Shown: positions 38,557 to 46,478 of the stretch, piece by piece
Numbering within the stretch: the stretch's first letter is position 1
Layout of the letters: each line of letters opens with the position of its first letter
NCBI GenBank assembly: GCA_017937925.1
Contig: JAGBCQ010000008.1
Coordinates: 1-64,000 of the forward strand
Reading direction: 5' to 3'
From: Paraprevotella sp.
Lineage (GTDB): Bacteria; Bacteroidota; Bacteroidia; Bacteroidales; Bacteroidaceae
Length of the DNA: 64,000 bases
Translations under genes and position numbers: made by a program
Notes under the pieces: model-generated
What the model saw: the letters and a program-made list of their open reading frames with translations, nothing else
Told to the model about the DNA's origin: nothing
The model's database searches: none

Positions 38557-39903
38557 TTAATCAATAATCTCAGCCAATAATGCCGTTTTGTCTTCATTGT
38601 AATCGCCTAAACAAACCCTGACAATCTGATTGTCTAAGTCCAAAGCAGATTTCATCTCTACCTTAATATAGTTCTCAGTAAAACCATTCATAATACCTTT
38701 ACGTTTGGACTTTTCAACAAGGACAAGAGCTTCACTTCCGACATAACGCTTATAAAAGCTGTTCAATTTTTGGGCAGACAAATCCAACAACGCCTGACTT
38801 CTTTGGTGCTTGTCTTCGGCAGATACGCTATGTGGTATTTGCAAGGCTTTCGTTCTAGGTCGTTCTGAATAACTAAACACATGAAGTTGACTGATGTCCA
38901 AACCTTTTATATAGTGATAAGCATCCCTGAAAAACTCTTCTGTCTCGCCTCGAGTTCCAACAATCACATCAACACCAATAAAGGCATGCGGCATCAACGC
39001 TTTTATTTGACTTACTCTTTCCGAGAACAAAGATGTCGTATAGCGACGGCGCATCAACTTAAGCACATCATCACTTCCGCTTTGTAAAGGGATATGAAAA
39101 TGAGGCATAAAGGCTCTTGACTGCGCACAATATTCTATAATTTCGGATGTTAATAGATTGGGTTCAATAGAAGATATGCGATAACGCTCTATACCTTCCA
39201 CCTCATCAAGTGACTTAATAAGTTCCAAGAAACTCTCGCCCGTAGTCTTTCCAAAATCACCGATATTCACACCAGTCAAAACGATTTCCTTACCACCATT
39301 TTCTGCAACTTGCTTCGCTGCCTCTACCATGGAAGCGATTGTTCCATTACGACTTCTTCCGCGTGCATAAGGAATGGTACAATAAGTACAATAATAATCG
39401 CAACCATCTTGTACCTTTAAGAAATAACGCGTTCTATCTCCACAGGAACACGAGGGAGCAAAAGTTTTAATATCTTTGGTTGGAACAGTATGGAGTTCGT
39501 GACAGGCTTCAGAAATCTGTCGCTTTTTTGATAACAACTCAATGCGCTCGGCTATATATTGCAGAATATCACCTTTCTGCTCGGCTCCCAACACCAAATC
39601 AACTCCATTTAAACCTGAAACTTGTTCAGGTTTAAGTTGTGCATAACATCCTGTTACAATAACAAAAGCACCCGGATGTTTCTTCACCAACTTACTGATG
39701 GCCTGACGGCATTTATGATCCGCAACCTCTGTCACTGAACACGTATTCACTATACACAGATCTGCACACTCGCCATCGCGCACCTTTCGCACACCTACAC
39801 GTTTTAAATTTTGTGCAATGGTAGATGTTTCTGCAAAATTCAGTTTGCACCCCAAGGTATAGTAAACTGCTTTCTTATCTTTTAAAATTGTCTCAACCGA
39901 CAT
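38557..39903 (-). CDS. mtaB: tRNA t6A37 methylthiotransferase
   Basis: MtaB converts t6A37 to ms2t6A37 in tRNAs reading ANN codons. The 448 residues carry an N-terminal UPF0004 domain with three cysteines (LGCKLNFAE, NTCSVTEVADHKCR, VTGCYAQ), radical SAM cluster motif CDYYCTYCTIPYARGRSRN near 168-180, and a C-terminal TRAM domain. VADHKCRQAI separates MtaB from MiaB and RimO. It is the first gene of mtaB-GT2-gldB-like-rsmI-like, with a promoter at 39944-39951. Confidence 0.93.
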   Translation of the reverse strand: MSVETILKDKKAVYYTLGCKLNFAETSTIAQNLKRVGVRKVRDGECADLCIVNTCSVTEVADHKCRQAISKLVKKHPGAFVIVTGCYAQLKPEQVSGLNGVDLVLGAEQKGDILQYIAERIELLSKKRQISEACHELHTVPTKDIKTFAPSCSCGDRTRYFLKVQDGCDYYCTYCTIPYARGRSRNGTIASMVEAAKQVAENGGKEIVLTGVNIGDFGKTTGESFLELIKSLDEVEGIERYRISSIEPNLLTSEIIEYCAQSRAFMPHFHIPLQSGSDDVLKLMRRRYTTSLFSERVSQIKALMPHAFIGVDVIVGTRGETEEFFRDAYHYIKGLDISQLHVFSYSERPRTKALQIPHSVSAEDKHQRSQALLDLSAQKLNSFYKRYVGSEALVLVEKSKRKGIMNGFTENYIKVEMKSALDLDNQIVRVCLGDYNEDKTALLAEIID

Positions 39904-39943
39904 ATCTCAGGCTTTTCTTATACTGCTTTATTCAATTTATTCA

Positions 39944-39951
39944 CAAAGTTA
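39944..39951 (-). promoter_or_regulatory. -7 element of mtaB
   Basis: Reads TAACTTTG on the minus strand, 40 bp before the start codon. Confidence 0.65.
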
Positions 39952-40077
39952 CATAATTATACGAAATATATTTCTTTTGTGCGCAGAACTTAGGCAAATC
40001 ACGATGAAAAATACAAAAAAAGAGACTCAAAAGTAAAAAAAATGTGATTAAAGCATACAAGTTATTAAAAAAGTATA

Positions 40078-40085
40078 TACCTTTG
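40078..40085 (+). promoter_or_regulatory. -7 element of the small lipoprotein gene
   Basis: TACCTTTG matches TAnnTTTG, 51 bp before the ATG at 40137. Confidence 0.65.
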
Positions 40086-40136
40086 CACTGTTTTAATAAG
40101 CAATTGATTGTTTTACAGATTTAAAAAAAGAAAAAA

Positions 40137-40325
40137 ATGAAAAAATTAGCATTTTTGTTCGTAGCTTTCGCAGCTATTTCTTTCGCATCTTGCGGTAACA
40201 AAACAGCTCAAGCTGAGGCTTGTGATTCAGTATGTTGTGATTCAGCTGTTGTAGAAGTTGTTGACACTACTGTTGCTGACACTACTGTTGCTGACACTAC
40301 TGTTGCTGCTCCTGTTGCTGAATAA
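40137..40325 (+). CDS. Small repeat lipoprotein
   Basis: A 62-residue predicted lipoprotein. The lipobox FASC places the lipidated Cys at residue 19. The mature part is short: an acidic, Cys-containing stretch (EACDSVCCDSAVVE) then VVDTTVADTTVADTTVAAPVAE, where the unit VADTT repeats. The DNA repeats in near-identical 15-bp copies (about 40263-40307). Its own promoter and terminator indicate a real, perhaps abundant gene. The function is unknown. Repeat number may vary between strains. Confidence 0.8.
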   Translation: MKKLAFLFVAFAAISFASCGNKTAQAEACDSVCCDSAVVEVVDTTVADTTVADTTVAAPVAE

Positions 40326-40360
40326 TTTTCGGCGTAGGAATACGAACTAAACAGAAAATG

Positions 40361-40395
40361 AGAGGTCATACTAGGTATGGTCTCTATTTTTTTGT
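40361..40395 (+). terminator. Terminator of the small lipoprotein gene
   Basis: AGAGGTCATAC pairs with GTATGGTCTCT (two G-U pairs), loop TAG, followed by ATTTTTTTGTC. Confidence 0.75.
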
Positions 40396-40468
40396 CCTAT
40401 TGCAGACATACACTATTTCTTTGCAACTGAACTTCTTAATTATTATGGTAAAGGAAGGGGCATAAAAA

Positions 40469-40500
40469 AATTAGAGGCATACCATTGTATGCCTCTAATT
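40469..40500 (-). terminator. Terminator of rpsF-rpsR-rplI
   Basis: AATTAGAGGCATA and TATGCCTCTAATT form a perfect 13-bp stem with loop CCATTG, with a T tract after it on the minus strand, 30 bp past the rplI stop. Confidence 0.85.
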
Positions 40501-40529
40501 CATTATTTTTATATAAAGCGCTTATAAGA

Positions 40530-40970
40530 TTATTCTGCTACAACCTCAAAAGGTATCTCAACAGAAACTTCTTTGTGAAGTCTTACTGTAGCCTTGTATG
40601 AACCGACTTCCTTAACATCCTTAACAAGAATAATCTTGCGGTCAATGTCAAATCCAAGTTTGTTCAATTCGTCTGCGATTTGCAAACTATTTACAGAACC
40701 ATAGATAACACCTGTTGCACTTACCTTTGTAGGAATAGTCAATGCAACTTCTGCCAACTTATCAGCCAAAGCTTGAGCATCATTTTTAATTTTCTCAAGT
40801 TTGTGAGCACGTTGTTTCAAATCCTCTGCCAACATCTTCTTTGCAGAATCAGAAGCGATAACTGCCTTTCCGGTAGGAATAAGATAGTTGCGACCGTAAC
40901 CAGCCTTTACATTTACAATGTCGTTCTTGAAGCCTAAGCCAAGAATATCTTCTTTCAATATAATTTCCAT
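40530..40970 (-). CDS. rplI: 50S ribosomal protein L9
   Basis: A 146-residue L9 protein: the N-terminal rRNA-binding domain (MEIILKEDILGLGFKNDIV, GYGRNYLIPTGKAV) and a connecting helix to the C-terminal domain (ATGVIYGSVNSLQIADELNKLG). It follows rpsR by 16 bp in the rpsF-rpsR-rplI operon order usual for Bacteroidetes and many other bacteria. Confidence 0.98.
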   Translation of the reverse strand: MEIILKEDILGLGFKNDIVNVKAGYGRNYLIPTGKAVIASDSAKKMLAEDLKQRAHKLEKIKNDAQALADKLAEVALTIPTKVSATGVIYGSVNSLQIADELNKLGFDIDRKIILVKDVKEVGSYKATVRLHKEVSVEIPFEVVAE

Positions 40971-40986
40971 ACTTAATCCTCCTTTA

Positions 40987-41253
40987 TTATTTCATCATAT
41001 CGGTTACAAATGGAAGAAGTGCCAAATGACGAGCTCTCTTCACTGCTTGAGCCACACGACGTTGGTACTTCAAAGATGTACCGGTGATGCGACGAGGAAG
41101 AATCTTACCTTGCTCATTCAAGAATTTCTTCAAAAATTCAGGATCTTTATAATCGATATACTTAATGCCACTCTTCTTAAAACGACAATATTTCTTTCTC
41201 TTGATATCTACTGTCGGCGGAGTCAAATATCTAATTTCTGATTGTTCTACCAT
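40987..41253 (-). CDS. rpsR: 30S ribosomal protein S18
   Basis: An 88-residue S18. [33 protein letters not shown] carries a basic N-terminus, and [34 protein letters not shown] is the conserved rRNA-binding core. It begins 2 bp after rpsF and pairs with S6 in the 30S subunit. Confidence 0.98.
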   Translation of the reverse strand: MVEQSEIRYLTPPTVDIKRKKYCRFKKSGIKYIDYKDPEFLKKFLNEQGKILPRRITGTSLKYQRRVAQAVKRARHLALLPFVTDMMK

Positions 41254-41255
41254 GA

Positions 41256-41597
41256 TTAATCCTCCTTTTTAGTTTTGTTGTTTCTTCTCTTTTCTGCATA
41301 CTGAGCAGCATACTTCTCCATCTTAGTAGTAAGATAACGAAGTACTCTTTCGTCACGACGATAGTTGATTTCCAACTTCTTAATTAATTCAGGCTGTGCC
41401 TTGAACTCCATAAGGATATAAAATCCAGTGGATTTCTTTTCAATGGCATAAGCCAACTTCTTCAGGCCCCAGTTCTCTTCATTGATAATCTCAGCACCAT
41501 TGTTGGTCAAGAAATCTCTGAACTTGCTGACCGCTTCCTTCATCTGATCATCAGATAAAACGGGAGTTAAAATGAAAACGGTTTCGTACTGATTCAT
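41256..41597 (-). CDS. rpsF: 30S ribosomal protein S6
   Basis: A 113-residue S6, starting [19 protein letters not shown], with [23 protein letters not shown] and [12 protein letters not shown] motifs and a lysine-rich C-terminus. It is the first gene of the operon. The promoter is 48 bp upstream (41645-41676). Confidence 0.98.
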   Translation of the reverse strand: MNQYETVFILTPVLSDDQMKEAVSKFRDFLTNNGAEIINEENWGLKKLAYAIEKKSTGFYILMEFKAQPELIKKLEINYRRDERVLRYLTTKMEKYAAQYAEKRRNNKTKKED

Positions 41598-41644
41598 AGT
41601 CCGCTAATTAGTTAATTAATAATGATAATTTTCAAAATGCGGTG

Positions 41645-41676
41645 CAAAATTACACCTTTCTCCTTAATTATACAAA
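41645..41676 (-). promoter_or_regulatory. rpsF promoter
   Basis: On the minus strand TTTG (41673-41676) and TAATTTTG (41645-41652) are separated by 20 bp, a full match to the Bacteroidetes housekeeping promoter. Confidence 0.8.
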
Positions 41677-41775
41677 TTTTCAGACACTAAATATTACATA
41701 CTTACAAAAGTATCTCTCTACTCAAAACTTTACTTCTACTCCAATATCGTAGTAATAAATAGTTTTCTTACGCCT

Positions 41776-42975
41776 TTAATATTTTAGTTTTATCACCTCT
41801 GTTGTTCCATCAGTAAAGGCAATGACTGCCAAAGAATACGGTTTGTTGAGTAATGATTTGTTTAATTGGATGGCTTGACTTGTTATTTTCTTATTAAGAA
41901 TTTGTGTGCCATCCACATCATATACCATTACTCGGGATGAAGGTTTTGACAATTGCAACACACAACCATCCTCGTTATATTTTACTTCAACGGAATTTGG
42001 ACGTTTTGCATTTTCTTTAATATCACCCTTGATTGGATAATAACGGCTCATGGGTCTTATCTTTACAAAATTTTTCCACCCTTCTGTATTTTTATATAAA
42101 TCAATACTTTCATCAGGAACATATAAATAAACGGAACCTGTATAACGCTCTCCAAAAACTTCTTCTCCTAACTTGGGAGGATTAACTGCCATACATACTA
42201 AATGACTAATTCCAGGTCCGCAACAAGTTGAAACTATCATATCCACATTATAAAAAGCTCTATTACCAATAGAGTCCAATGTGGAAGGCAAATATGTAAC
42301 TTGACCTTCACCTATAATTCTATTCTCAAATGCACTAGATGAAATAATGCGAACACCTTCAACCACACCATATATACTGCAATAATCTTGACAATAGAGA
42401 ATCGTAGTGTCGGATGAACAAATAAAACGAACATTCATTGGTTCCCATTCATAATATTCATGTATCATTTCCACCTCTTTACAATATAAATTATTTTCTG
42501 AAACTCGTAATATAATTTCAGGGTAACTATTGCGCCAATCATAATCCGCAAACTTAGGGTATTGACCGGTTATAACAAACGTAGAAGGCTCCCAACGATT
42601 TTTTTTTAGCGCAATAGCATTATCCGAAACATATTCTAATATATTCGGAAGAATAATTTGAGTTTTAGGCATATATTCAGAACTAGTATATTCAAGTGTG
42701 CAATTAAAAGCATTCTTGGGAAGGCTATCTATTTCTGCATTCTTTAAATCCAAGACTTTCAGACTTTTCAGGATATTATTCCGTATATAAGCATAATCAT
42801 CTTCCGATAAATTCCCCGTGATGCTTAAATAACGTATACTGCATTCATCGTAATCTTCCATCAAAGATTCCAAACTCGTTGTGCCGTCCACATGAACCGT
42901 CACAGTATCACTTTGTGCCCTCATTCCACAAATGGCGCAAAGAATAAATATCGTAGTAATGAATATCTTTCTCAT
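41776..42975 (-). CDS. Secreted leucine-rich repeat (BspA-like) protein
   Basis: A 399-residue secreted protein. The signal peptide is at 1-20 (ending RAQ). LRR_5-type repeats lie in the first half (LKSLKVLDLKNAEIDSLPKNAFN, LEYVSDNAIAL) and around 220-240 (YLPSTLDSIGNRAFYNVDM). The C-terminal part (about 320-399) is a beta-rich tail with SRVMVYDVDGTQI, like type A sorting tails. Base composition looks more AT-rich than its neighbours. BspA-like proteins bind host or bacterial surface partners. The role here is unknown. It is monocistronic. Confidence 0.7.
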   Translation of the reverse strand: MRKIFITTIFILCAICGMRAQSDTVTVHVDGTTSLESLMEDYDECSIRYLSITGNLSEDDYAYIRNNILKSLKVLDLKNAEIDSLPKNAFNCTLEYTSSEYMPKTQIILPNILEYVSDNAIALKKNRWEPSTFVITGQYPKFADYDWRNSYPEIILRVSENNLYCKEVEMIHEYYEWEPMNVRFICSSDTTILYCQDYCSIYGVVEGVRIISSSAFENRIIGEGQVTYLPSTLDSIGNRAFYNVDMIVSTCCGPGISHLVCMAVNPPKLGEEVFGERYTGSVYLYVPDESIDLYKNTEGWKNFVKIRPMSRYYPIKGDIKENAKRPNSVEVKYNEDGCVLQLSKPSSRVMVYDVDGTQILNKKITSQAIQLNKSLLNKPYSLAVIAFTDGTTEVIKLKY

Positions 42976-43187
42976 ATGCTGTATATATTAGTAATTTGTG
43001 TGAAAGTTAGCAATTTTAATTTATATCACAAAAAAATCATTACGATACTTCATTTTAATAATCTCCTTGCCGATTAAAACGATTGTTTTCAAGCTATCTC
43101 CAAGTTATCTACAACCTAAAATTGCACAAAATGCATCTTTTTATGAAAAAACGCATTTTAATCGGCTCATTCTCTGTATTTTTTATT

Positions 43188-43195
43188 TACCTTTG
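43188..43195 (+). promoter_or_regulatory. -7 element of the marR gene
   Basis: TACCTTTG matches TAnnTTTG, 19 bp before the ATG at 43215. Confidence 0.65.
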
Positions 43196-43214
43196 CAACT
43201 AAATTTGAATTATA

Positions 43215-43658
43215 ATGCAAAACGTCAAGTTTGATATTGGATTAATTTTCGCGATTCTCAACGGTAGAGTGTCTGCAGCAATCAACAGGCAGCTGTCGCG
43301 TAATTTCAAAAAATACGAGGTAAACATTACCCCGGAGCAATGGACTGTCCTAATTTATCTATGGGAAAAAGACGGTGTGACACAACAAGAATTGTGTAAT
43401 GCAACCTATAAAGACAAGCCCAGCATGACGAGACTCATCGACAACATGGAAAAACTGAACTTAGTCGTAAGAATTTCAAGCAAGACGGACAGACGCACCA
43501 ATCTTATCCACTTGACTAAAATCGGTCGCGATTTAGAACATCGATCAAGATTCATTGCCAACAAGACTCTTAAAGAAGCGCTGAAAGGTTTGTCAACAGA
43601 AGAATTAACCATCAGTCAGGAAGTATTGAGAAAAGTATTCCTAAACACACAAGGTTAA
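43215..43658 (+). CDS. MarR family transcriptional regulator
   Basis: A 147-residue winged-helix DNA-binding dimer. ITPEQWTVLIYLWEKDGVTQQELCNATYKDKPSMTRLIDNM is the helix-turn-helix (about 40-80), and SKTDRRTNLIHLTKIGR is the wing, both standard for MarR. N- and C-terminal helices form the dimer. The ligand and target are unknown. A 58-residue membrane protein starts 98 bp downstream on the same strand. It may be a target or just a neighbour. Confidence 0.92.
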   Translation: MQNVKFDIGLIFAILNGRVSAAINRQLSRNFKKYEVNITPEQWTVLIYLWEKDGVTQQELCNATYKDKPSMTRLIDNMEKLNLVVRISSKTDRRTNLIHLTKIGRDLEHRSRFIANKTLKEALKGLSTEELTISQEVLRKVFLNTQG

Positions 43659-43756
43659 CTACTTTTACATAGACTTTTTTCTTGAAAAGTTTCTGTGTTT
43701 AAATATTTATGCTTTAATTTGTACTTACAATTAGAAAAACATATAAAAAATACACT

Positions 43757-43933
43757 ATGAATACTTTATTAAAGAACTTAGGAGTTCTACTCATTATCTT
43801 GGGAACTATTATTTTAGTATTAAGTTTCCTTTTCAATTGGGGAGATTATAACTGGTTACACGCATTAGCCTTAGGTGTAATGATTGCCGGACTAATTGTT
43901 CACATCGTTATCAGTAAAAAGTTTATCGAATAA
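43757..43933 (+). CDS. Small two-helix membrane protein
   Basis: A 58-residue ORF starting MNTLLKNLGVLLIILGTIIL and ending ISKKFIE. Two hydrophobic segments (about 8-26 and 34-52) flank NWGDYNWLH, a short polar loop. Its codon use resembles neighbours, and it lies between the marR gene and a 40-bp palindromic terminator, which fits a translated gene. Function unknown. Confidence 0.7.
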   Translation: MNTLLKNLGVLLIILGTIILVLSFLFNWGDYNWLHALALGVMIAGLIVHIVISKKFIE

Positions 43934-43950
43934 TCTTTTTCCTATACATA

Positions 43951-43990
43951 AAAATAAATAATCCCGAGACGTCTCGGGATTATTTATTTT
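43951..43990. terminator. Bidirectional terminator, 40-bp perfect palindrome
   Basis: AAAATAAATAATCCCGAGAC is immediately followed by its exact reverse complement. The GC core ends in T-rich arms on both strands, between the small membrane protein gene (plus) and the response regulator (minus). Confidence 0.9.
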
Positions 43991-44000
43991 TATCATTATT

Positions 44001-44699
44001 TTACTCTTCTGTGGGGATTATCAAACGATAACCCTTTCCATGAACGTTGTTAATCTCAATTGCAGGATCATCTTTTAAGTGTTTACGCAACTTAGTGATA
44101 TAAACATCCATGCTACGTGCATTAAAGTAATTGTCATCTATCCAAATCGTCTTAAGTGCCAATTCACGTTGTAGAACGTCATTTGCATGAGCGCACAACA
44201 AAGATAACAATTCACTTTCTTTAGTTGTCAATTTAGTTTGCTTATCACCGATTGCCAATATCTGACGTTGTGTATCAAAGGTAAACTGACCTAATTTATA
44301 CATATTGGTTTCTTTGACTTTCTTGCCTTTTACACGACGTAAAATGGCTTCCATACGAAATACCAATTCTTCCATTGAGAACGGCTTGGTAATATAATCA
44401 TCCGCACCAATCTTGAAACCATCAAAGATATCCTCTTTAAGATTCTTTGCAGTCAAAAAGATAATAGGGATTTCAGTATTTACCTGACGAATCTCTTGTG
44501 CCAATTGGAAACCATCTTTTCGAGGCATCATCACGTCCAATACACACATATCGTATCGGTTCTTCAAAAATGCTTTATACCCTGCATCACCATCGGGGAA
44601 CAATTCTGCATCATAACCCTTAGCTTGCAAATACTCTCTCAACAACATGCCTAGACTCTCATCGTCCTCGCACAATAATATACGCAATTTCTCTTCCAT
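44001..44699 (-). CDS. rprY: OmpR-type response regulator, RprY-like
   Basis: A 232-residue regulator. The receiver domain (1-120) starts RILLCEDDESLGMLLREYLQ, and the phospho-acceptor Asp is in CVLDVMMPRKDG near residue 54, with T and K in FLTAKN and ITKPFS. The winged-helix effector is at 135-230 (LTTKESELLSLLC, NVHGKGYRLIIP). It matches the Bacteroides RprY regulator closely. It starts 4 bp after the kinase stop. Confidence 0.93.
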   Translation of the reverse strand: MEEKLRILLCEDDESLGMLLREYLQAKGYDAELFPDGDAGYKAFLKNRYDMCVLDVMMPRKDGFQLAQEIRQVNTEIPIIFLTAKNLKEDIFDGFKIGADDYITKPFSMEELVFRMEAILRRVKGKKVKETNMYKLGQFTFDTQRQILAIGDKQTKLTTKESELLSLLCAHANDVLQRELALKTIWIDDNYFNARSMDVYITKLRKHLKDDPAIEINNVHGKGYRLIIPTEE

Positions 44700-44703
44700 A
44701 ATC

Positions 44704-46251
44704 TTAGTTTTTAATAGTTGGTAATGTTATTATAAATCTCGTTCCATGTCCAAAATTACTTTCTGCACGTATGCTTCCATTATGTAAACTAATTATCTTT
44801 TTCACATAAGCTAAGCCTAATCCAAAGCCTTTAACATCGTGCTTATTTCCTGTATGTACTCTAAAGAACTTATCAAAGATTCGCTTCAAGTCGTCTTTCT
44901 GTATTCCGACTCCATTATCTTCGACCGAAATATTCAATTTATCGCCGGTGTTCCAAGTCCTGATCTCCAGATGCAAACTCACATCATCTCTCTTATACTT
45001 CACTGCATTATCCATCAGATTAAATATCACATTCGTGAAGTGCATTTCATCAACACAAATATCCGAAATAATAGCTTTAAAGTCGGTTGATATGGTTCCA
45101 CCGTTCTGAGACACCTTCAATGTAAATGTTTTCACCACACTAGTGAGCAAGCGATGTACGTCCAATTCTTTTTGTTTAAACGCAATGTTATCACGGTCAT
45201 ACAAAGACATCTGCAACACCTTCTCTACCTGGAATCTCAATCGTTTGGTTTCATCATTGATGACACGCGACAAGTTCTCGTACATGGCATCACTCTTCTT
45301 TATGGACTTGTCTGCCAACATTTGTGCAGCCAACGATATAGAAGAAATAGGTGTCTTGAACTCATGAGTCATATTGTTTATGAAGTCATTCTTCATTTCT
45401 GTGATTTTCTTTTGACGGAACACTACATAAATCGTAAAAACAAACGTCGCAAACAATATGATAGTAAATACCAATGCGGGTATCATCATTCCAGCCGTTT
45501 CAAACAAATAGGCATTCATATCGGGGAAATGCACCTTTACCACACCCATTTTTCCGCCAGGATCATTTCGGAACAACACTTGAGAATATGAATACTCGTC
45601 TCCCTTTTCTTCGTAATCCGGGCAACGATACACTTCTCTACCGTCGTTGGTTGAAACAATAAAATGATAAGGTATGTTTATACCATTGTTTTCTAAAGCA
45701 TTTCTAATATCCTGATCAAACAAACGGAAATTTATTCGTTCTTCTAAGGGCTTTTCACTAGCCGTATATAATATTGAATAGACCACCTCATCAAGTATTC
45801 CTTTGTGATACACGTAGGCATTTTTTACATAATTCTGAAAAGCCCGTGTTGCATCGTCTATCTTGCTTCTTTCTACGCGCAAAACTTTAGGTGTAGCGGA
45901 TGGGCGCTTGAGTATGGTCTGTATTTCAAAATCAGAATAAATCTTATCTCCGTTTCCATGTACTGATTTATCTGTTCCTTTAGTAGTTACATTACGTTCT
46001 ACACCTCCAATATACAAATCCGACAGAGAATCCTCGCCAATATCGTTTCTTACAATATCTTCCAAATATTTAAAAGTCTCATTTTGTTCCAGATTTCGGG
46101 AAGCATAATTCAAGCTACGTATAACAGATTCGTCAAACTGCTCCTTGCGCATCTTAACCATCTGCTCAATGTATCTCATCTGTAACATCAGGAGTCCTAA
46201 GAATGAGACACCAATAATAATGCTTACTATCCAAATCGTTGACTTTTTCAT
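44704..46251 (-). CDS. rprX: Sensor histidine kinase, RprX-like
   Basis: A 515-residue inner-membrane kinase. The first transmembrane helix is at 7-25, a periplasmic sensor domain at 28-236, and the second helix (ALVFTIILFATFVFTIYVVF) at 243-262. The phosphorylated His is in NNMTHEFKTPISSI near 296. The ATPase core has NAVKYK, VEDNGVGIQ and GFGLGLAYVK. It is paired with the downstream RprY-like regulator. In Bacteroides fragilis RprXY was first identified through tetracycline-related effects. The natural signal is not clear. Confidence 0.93.
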   Translation of the reverse strand: MKKSTIWIVSIIIGVSFLGLLMLQMRYIEQMVKMRKEQFDESVIRSLNYASRNLEQNETFKYLEDIVRNDIGEDSLSDLYIGGVERNVTTKGTDKSVHGNGDKIYSDFEIQTILKRPSATPKVLRVERSKIDDATRAFQNYVKNAYVYHKGILDEVVYSILYTASEKPLEERINFRLFDQDIRNALENNGINIPYHFIVSTNDGREVYRCPDYEEKGDEYSYSQVLFRNDPGGKMGVVKVHFPDMNAYLFETAGMMIPALVFTIILFATFVFTIYVVFRQKKITEMKNDFINNMTHEFKTPISSISLAAQMLADKSIKKSDAMYENLSRVINDETKRLRFQVEKVLQMSLYDRDNIAFKQKELDVHRLLTSVVKTFTLKVSQNGGTISTDFKAIISDICVDEMHFTNVIFNLMDNAVKYKRDDVSLHLEIRTWNTGDKLNISVEDNGVGIQKDDLKRIFDKFFRVHTGNKHDVKGFGLGLAYVKKIISLHNGSIRAESNFGHGTRFIITLPTIKN

Positions 46252-46256
46252 GTCTG

Positions 46257-46264
46257 CAAAATTA
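46257..46264 (-). promoter_or_regulatory. -7 element of rprXY
   Basis: Reads TAATTTTG on the minus strand, only 5 bp before the start codon, implying a nearly leaderless transcript. Confidence 0.5.
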
Positions 46265-46443
46265 CATTTCCTTAAAAAATACGACGTATACTGACAAAAT
46301 TATTATTCCTTCTTTTAACACTATTAACCAAAAAACGGCAACAAATGCACGTATAAGGCACATCTAGCGCCTAAAGTATATACTTACTGCTAGTACAAAG
46401 CCTATTTGTTAATATTTTTGTCCCATATTTTCGCTTTGAGACT

Positions 46444-46460
46444 TAATTTTGCTAATTTTG
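46444..46460 (+). promoter_or_regulatory. Tandem -7 elements of the sensor-regulator gene
   Basis: TAATTTTG occurs at 46444-46451 and again at 46453-46460. Both match TAnnTTTG. They overlap an in-frame TTG at 46449, so translation must start at the ATG at 46479. Confidence 0.6.
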
Positions 46461-46478
46461 TCACTATATACTAATATT

